From: CAZOWL01 sp964583605
GTDB taxonomy: Bacteria > Pseudomonadota > Gammaproteobacteria > Chromatiales > Chromatiaceae
Assembly: GCA_964583605.1 (NCBI GenBank)
Contig: CAZOWL010000098.1
Location: 1-15,369 of the forward strand
Length of the DNA stretch: 15,369 nucleotides
Direction: 5' to 3'
Shown: positions 12,786 to 15,369 of the stretch, piece by piece
How the letters are laid out: each line of letters starts with the position of its first letter
How positions within the stretch are numbered: the stretch's first letter is position 1
Notes under the pieces: model-generated
Databases searched by the model: none
What the model was told of the DNA's origin: nothing
What the model saw: the letters and a program-made list of their open reading frames with translations, nothing else
Made by a program: the position numbers and the translations under genes

Positions 12786-13270
12786 TAACGAAGATCTATC
12801 TGAGAGCCCGCCAGGCCACCGCCGCGCGGGGCCTCGTCGAAGAGCTCCTCGCGGATGGAATCGAGGCCGAGCGGATCCGGGTTCACGCCCGTCAACCGCC
12901 CGATTTGCCCGTACCGCGCGCCACCTACCGGACGCCTGGGCAAGCGCTAAGGCAAGGTGCGATCATCGGCGCCGCGACGCTGCTCGCCCCCGCCCTGGCC
13001 CTGATCCTGCTCAGTCAGATCCCTGCCCCCGGTTTGGCGCTGCTGCCGGCGCTCGGTGCTAGCCTTGGTGGCGCCTGGTGGTATCAGCGCAACGAGGCGG
13101 TGAACGGCCTGGTGCACCCGCAGCGTGCTGCGCTGCAGCGGGGCGAGCTCGTGATAGCACTCGCGCTCGAGCGGGACCAGGTCGAACGGCTCGAGGTTCG
13201 GCTCTCCGAACGGCACCCGGATGTACCGCTCCTCGGATCGGATGCGGCCGGCACACCGCCGTTTCCCTAG
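12782..13270 (+). CDS. Two-TM membrane protein, DUF1269-like
   Basis: The 162-residue protein starts with a small alpha/beta segment (MITKIYLRARQATAARGLVEELLADGIEAERIRV). It continues with a hydrophobic hairpin of two membrane helices (about 58-80 and 83-100), and a C-terminal segment ELVIALALERDQVERLEVRLSERHPDV resembling the first. This order is typical of small DUF1269/stress-associated membrane proteins with cytosolic ferredoxin-like ends, whose function is not established. AGGA lies 5 bp before the ATG at 12782. It precedes the sigma-54 response regulator by 139 bp on the same strand and is divergent from the histidine kinase. Confidence 0.75.
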   Translation: MITKIYLRARQATAARGLVEELLADGIEAERIRVHARQPPDLPVPRATYRTPGQALRQGAIIGAATLLAPALALILLSQIPAPGLALLPALGASLGGAWWYQRNEAVNGLVHPQRAALQRGELVIALALERDQVERLEVRLSERHPDVPLLGSDAAGTPPFP

Positions 13271-13383
13271 AGAAGCTGGAGAGCTCCAAGCCCCAGCCAT
13301 CGGATGGTGTCGAGCGGGGCCCACCCTGAGCTTAGCGGCCTAATTCCTTAATCTAGTTGCTGGAGGCTGGCGGCCGGCGGCTG

Positions 13384-13407
13384 AAAGCCCTTCTCACACA
13401 AGGCTTT
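13384..13407 (+). promoter_or_regulatory. Hairpin overlapping the ribosome binding site of the response regulator
   Basis: AAAGCC (13384-13389) pairs with GGCTTT (13402-13407) just before the ATG at 13410. The AAGG Shine-Dalgarno lies in the loop/3' arm. Followed by a T, it is also reminiscent of a short terminator. It could limit translation or attenuate read-through from the upstream gene. The stem is only 6 bp. Confidence 0.3.
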
Positions 13408-13409
13408 TC

Positions 13410-14879
13410 ATGGCGAACTCACTGCTTATCATAGAAGACGATGCGGCCTTCGGGCGAGAGCTGGTGCGGCATTTCGAGCGGCGCGACTGGGACGTGAGTC
13501 TGGCCACGACCCTTGCCGAGGCACGCAAGGCCGTCCTCGAGGAGGAGGAGCCTCTGGTCATCGTTGCCGACATGAGCCTACCCGATGGCAATGCCCTCGA
13601 TCTGCTCGAGGCGGCGCGCGAGGCCAAGGTGTCCGGGGAGTGGATCCTCTTCACCGGCTACGGCAGCGTACCCGATTCGGTGCGAGCACTCCGCCTCGGC
13701 GCCTACGACTTCATCGAAAAGCCCTGCCCGATCGCAAGACTAGAGCTCGTCGTCACCGGTGCCTGCCGCAGCGCGCTGGCCCAGCGGCGGGTGCGTGCGC
13801 AAGGTGACGCCCGCGGGCGCCGCTACACGCCCGAATCCTATATCGGCTCGAGCGAGATCACAGCGCAGACGCGCTGGATGATCGCCAAGCTCGCCGAGGT
13901 GCCCTTCAGCGCGCTGATCATCGGCGGGGAGACAGGCACCGGGAAGGGTTTGGTTGCGCGGATCCTTCACCACTCAGGACCGCGGGCCGCGGGCCCGATG
14001 GTCGAGGTCAACTGCGCAGCGCTGCCGAGAGAGCTGCTGGAATCGGAGCTTTTCGGTCATGAGGCCGGCGCCTTCACCGGTGCGAAAGGGCGTCACCGGG
14101 GGTATCTGGAGCAGGCGCACCAGGGCACCCTTTTTCTGGACGAGATCGCAGAGATGGACCTGGAGCTCCAGAGCAAGCTCCTGACGGTGATCGAGGACAG
14201 GCGACTGCGCCGCCTCGGCGGCGAGAAGACGATCGACGTCGATGTGCAGATCATCGCCGCGAGCAACCACAACCTCGAGCGGTGCGTCCAGGAGGGTCGC
14301 TTCCGCAGTGATCTCTTCCACCGCCTCAGCGTCTTCCGTCTCGATCTGCCGCCGTTGCGGCAGCGCCTCGACGACCTTGCCGAGCTCGTCCCGACACTGA
14401 TCGACGAATATAACGCCCGCGCCGGTCGACGGGTGCGCAGAGTTCCCGACGAGGTCTATCGGCTGATGCGCGACTACACCTGGCCCGGTAATGTCCGCGA
14501 GCTGCGCAACGTGATCGAGCGAGCAGTCCTGCTTGCCGATGACGAACGGTTCCCGATCGAGTGGCTACAGCTCGGTCAGGGCGGTTGCTCGACTCGCCGG
14601 GCCGGACCAGACGTCGACGGCGACCGACTGATCATCCCCCTGGACGGTAGCATGGCCCTCGATGAGATGGACTCTTACATCATCCGCACGGCGCTCGAGC
14701 GCACCGGGTACAACGTCACGGCCGCGGCACGGGCCCTCGGCACGACCAGGGAGACCCTGCGCTACCGCGTTCAGAAGTATCATCTGGCGGAGAACCGTGG
14801 GGAAGAGCACCAAGTAGCAGCCAGTCCTCAGGGTGGAGGCGGAGAGAGCCCGACTCCTCCTCTCGCACAGGCCGACTAG
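13410..14879 (+). CDS. Sigma-54-dependent response regulator (NtrC family)
   Basis: The 489-residue protein has three parts. A receiver domain (1-115) has acidic pocket Glu9/Asp10/Asp11, phospho-acceptor Asp54 in ADMSLPDG, Thr82 and Lys104. An AAA+ domain (about 143-380) has Walker A GETGTGKG (173-180), the sigma-54-contacting GAFTGA loop (220-225), Walker B LFLDE (241-245), FRSDLFHRL and YTWPGNVRELRNV. A Fis-type helix-turn-helix (about 430-465, TGYNVTAAARALGTTRETLRYRVQKY) follows, then a short glycine/proline-rich tail. All catalytic motifs are intact, so it should activate sigma-54 promoters after phosphorylation. The kinase at 11485-12273 is the obvious partner candidate. Its targets are unknown; two candidate sites are listed here. 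Confidence 0.95.
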   Translation: MANSLLIIEDDAAFGRELVRHFERRDWDVSLATTLAEARKAVLEEEEPLVIVADMSLPDGNALDLLEAAREAKVSGEWILFTGYGSVPDSVRALRLGAYDFIEKPCPIARLELVVTGACRSALAQRRVRAQGDARGRRYTPESYIGSSEITAQTRWMIAKLAEVPFSALIIGGETGTGKGLVARILHHSGPRAAGPMVEVNCAALPRELLESELFGHEAGAFTGAKGRHRGYLEQAHQGTLFLDEIAEMDLELQSKLLTVIEDRRLRRLGGEKTIDVDVQIIAASNHNLERCVQEGRFRSDLFHRLSVFRLDLPPLRQRLDDLAELVPTLIDEYNARAGRRVRRVPDEVYRLMRDYTWPGNVRELRNVIERAVLLADDERFPIEWLQLGQGGCSTRRAGPDVDGDRLIIPLDGSMALDEMDSYIIRTALERTGYNVTAAARALGTTRETLRYRVQKYHLAENRGEEHQVAASPQGGGGESPTPPLAQAD

Positions 14880-15101
14880 ACGGCGCTGGCCGGGAAGTCG
14901 AGCAGACGGATGCGGCAATCGGTGTCTGCTCGAGCAGCACGCGCCTCACCAGCCCGAGCTGGCTCATTCTAGGTTCTCGCGATCGCCACGGGCGGGCGAC
15001 GGTGCCGCTGGCAACTCTTGGTCATGCCGAGGAAGTCGAGCACCGGGCCATTGTCGTGCTGCGGTCGGCGGCTCGTGATCGTCGACCCGGCATTGCGCGG
15101 G
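14880..15101. other. Intergenic region with no recognisable feature
   Basis: Between the convergent response regulator and the right-edge membrane protein I see no ORF worth calling and no T-run terminator. There is only a 10-bp palindrome TGCTCGAGCA near 14926-14935. Confidence 0.5.
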
Positions 15102-15369
15102 CTACTCTCCCTCCTCTCCCTCGGCGCATTCGCCCAACTTCTGCTCGGCCGTGCTGCTGAGCCGCAGGTACACGGCTAGGGACATGATGAGCAGCGCCGA
15201 CACTGCGAGCAGGGCGGCCGGGTAGACGAGCAAGCTGAGGTCTTGGCTCGCCGCGCCCAGGATAAACACCAGCGCCTCCAGAGAGACCGCGATGACGATG
15301 ATGACGACGAATTTGGTCGTCGTCTCACGCGCCTCCCGTGCCGAGCGGAGCTCGCGGTCGCGCAGCACC
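15102..15369 (-). CDS. Two-TM membrane protein, partial at the right edge
   Basis: At least 88 residues are encoded, reaching the window edge, so the start may lie outside; the only visible start is a GTG at 15368. A charged N-terminal stretch (RDRELRSAREARETTTK) is followed by two hydrophobic helices (FVVIIVIAVSLEALVFILGA and LLVYPAALLAVSALLIMSLAVYL) and an acidic tail (ECAEGEEGE). This fits a small inner-membrane protein with both ends on the same side. I do not recognise the family. Confidence 0.6.
   Translation of the reverse strand, partial: VLRDRELRSAREARETTTKFVVIIVIAVSLEALVFILGAASQDLSLLVYPAALLAVSALLIMSLAVYLRLSSTAEQKLGECAEGEEGE

Noticed and set aside
15001..15020. Sigma-54 promoter (TGGCAA...TTGG)
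   Set aside because: The doublet spacing is about 2 nt too short and the GC of the -12 element is missing.

Overview
The window is GC-rich, densely coding DNA from a proteobacterial chromosome, most likely a gammaproteobacterium. A DsrC/TusE-family sulfur-relay homologue and several families that I associate from memory with purple sulfur bacteria and relatives (Chromatiales) point that way, but no marker fixes the genus. I see no rRNA, tRNA, CRISPR array, plasmid or phage genes.

Layout. 1-490 holds no intact gene. It contains a 21-codon remnant of a REP-associated (Y1/RAYT) transposase on the minus strand, preceded by a nested imperfect palindrome. 491-2468 (minus) holds a CBS-pair protein, a Na+/Ca2+-exchanger-like protein overlapping it, and a DsrC-like protein whose C-terminal cysteine is missing. 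Divergent to these, 2822-4415 (plus) encodes a sodium:solute symporter broken by one extra base near 3979. 4592-7241 (minus) holds trkH and trkA, which overlap by 4 bp and encode potassium uptake, then a small TPR protein whose stop codon lies in a G-quadruplex-like G-rich tract. 7528-8175 (minus) holds a zinc-ribbon-like DUF3330-type protein and an 87-residue acidic protein. 8208-11162 (minus) is one long ORF fusing a transaldolase to a complete transketolase. 11485-12273 (minus) is a soluble histidine kinase with an intact H box and a degenerate ATP-binding domain. Facing away from it are a small two-TM protein (12782-13270) and an NtrC-type sigma-54 response regulator (13410-14879). A two-TM membrane protein runs off the right edge.

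How the parts may work together. Three separate ion systems (CaCA exchanger with CBS sensor, Na+-coupled symporter, Trk potassium uptake) suggest a salt or membrane-energetics theme. The kinase and sigma-54 activator are a likely cognate pair split by divergent transcription. Two sequences resembling -24/-12 promoters, one before the symporter and one before the kinase gene, are candidate targets. The Tal-Tkt fusion would join two consecutive sugar-phosphate exchange activities of the non-oxidative pentose phosphate or Calvin pathways in one polypeptide.

The least expected structure is a dispersed intergenic element found four times here (7259-7420, 7755-7820, 12331-12414, 12452-12583). Every copy points the same way relative to the gene after it, with a conserved end reading GAGGGAGCG...GTGCTGCGCGGATTT close to the next start codon. 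The best copies contain a 16-bp bulged hairpin. It could be a REP/MITE-like repeat, a portable leader or promoter, or both.
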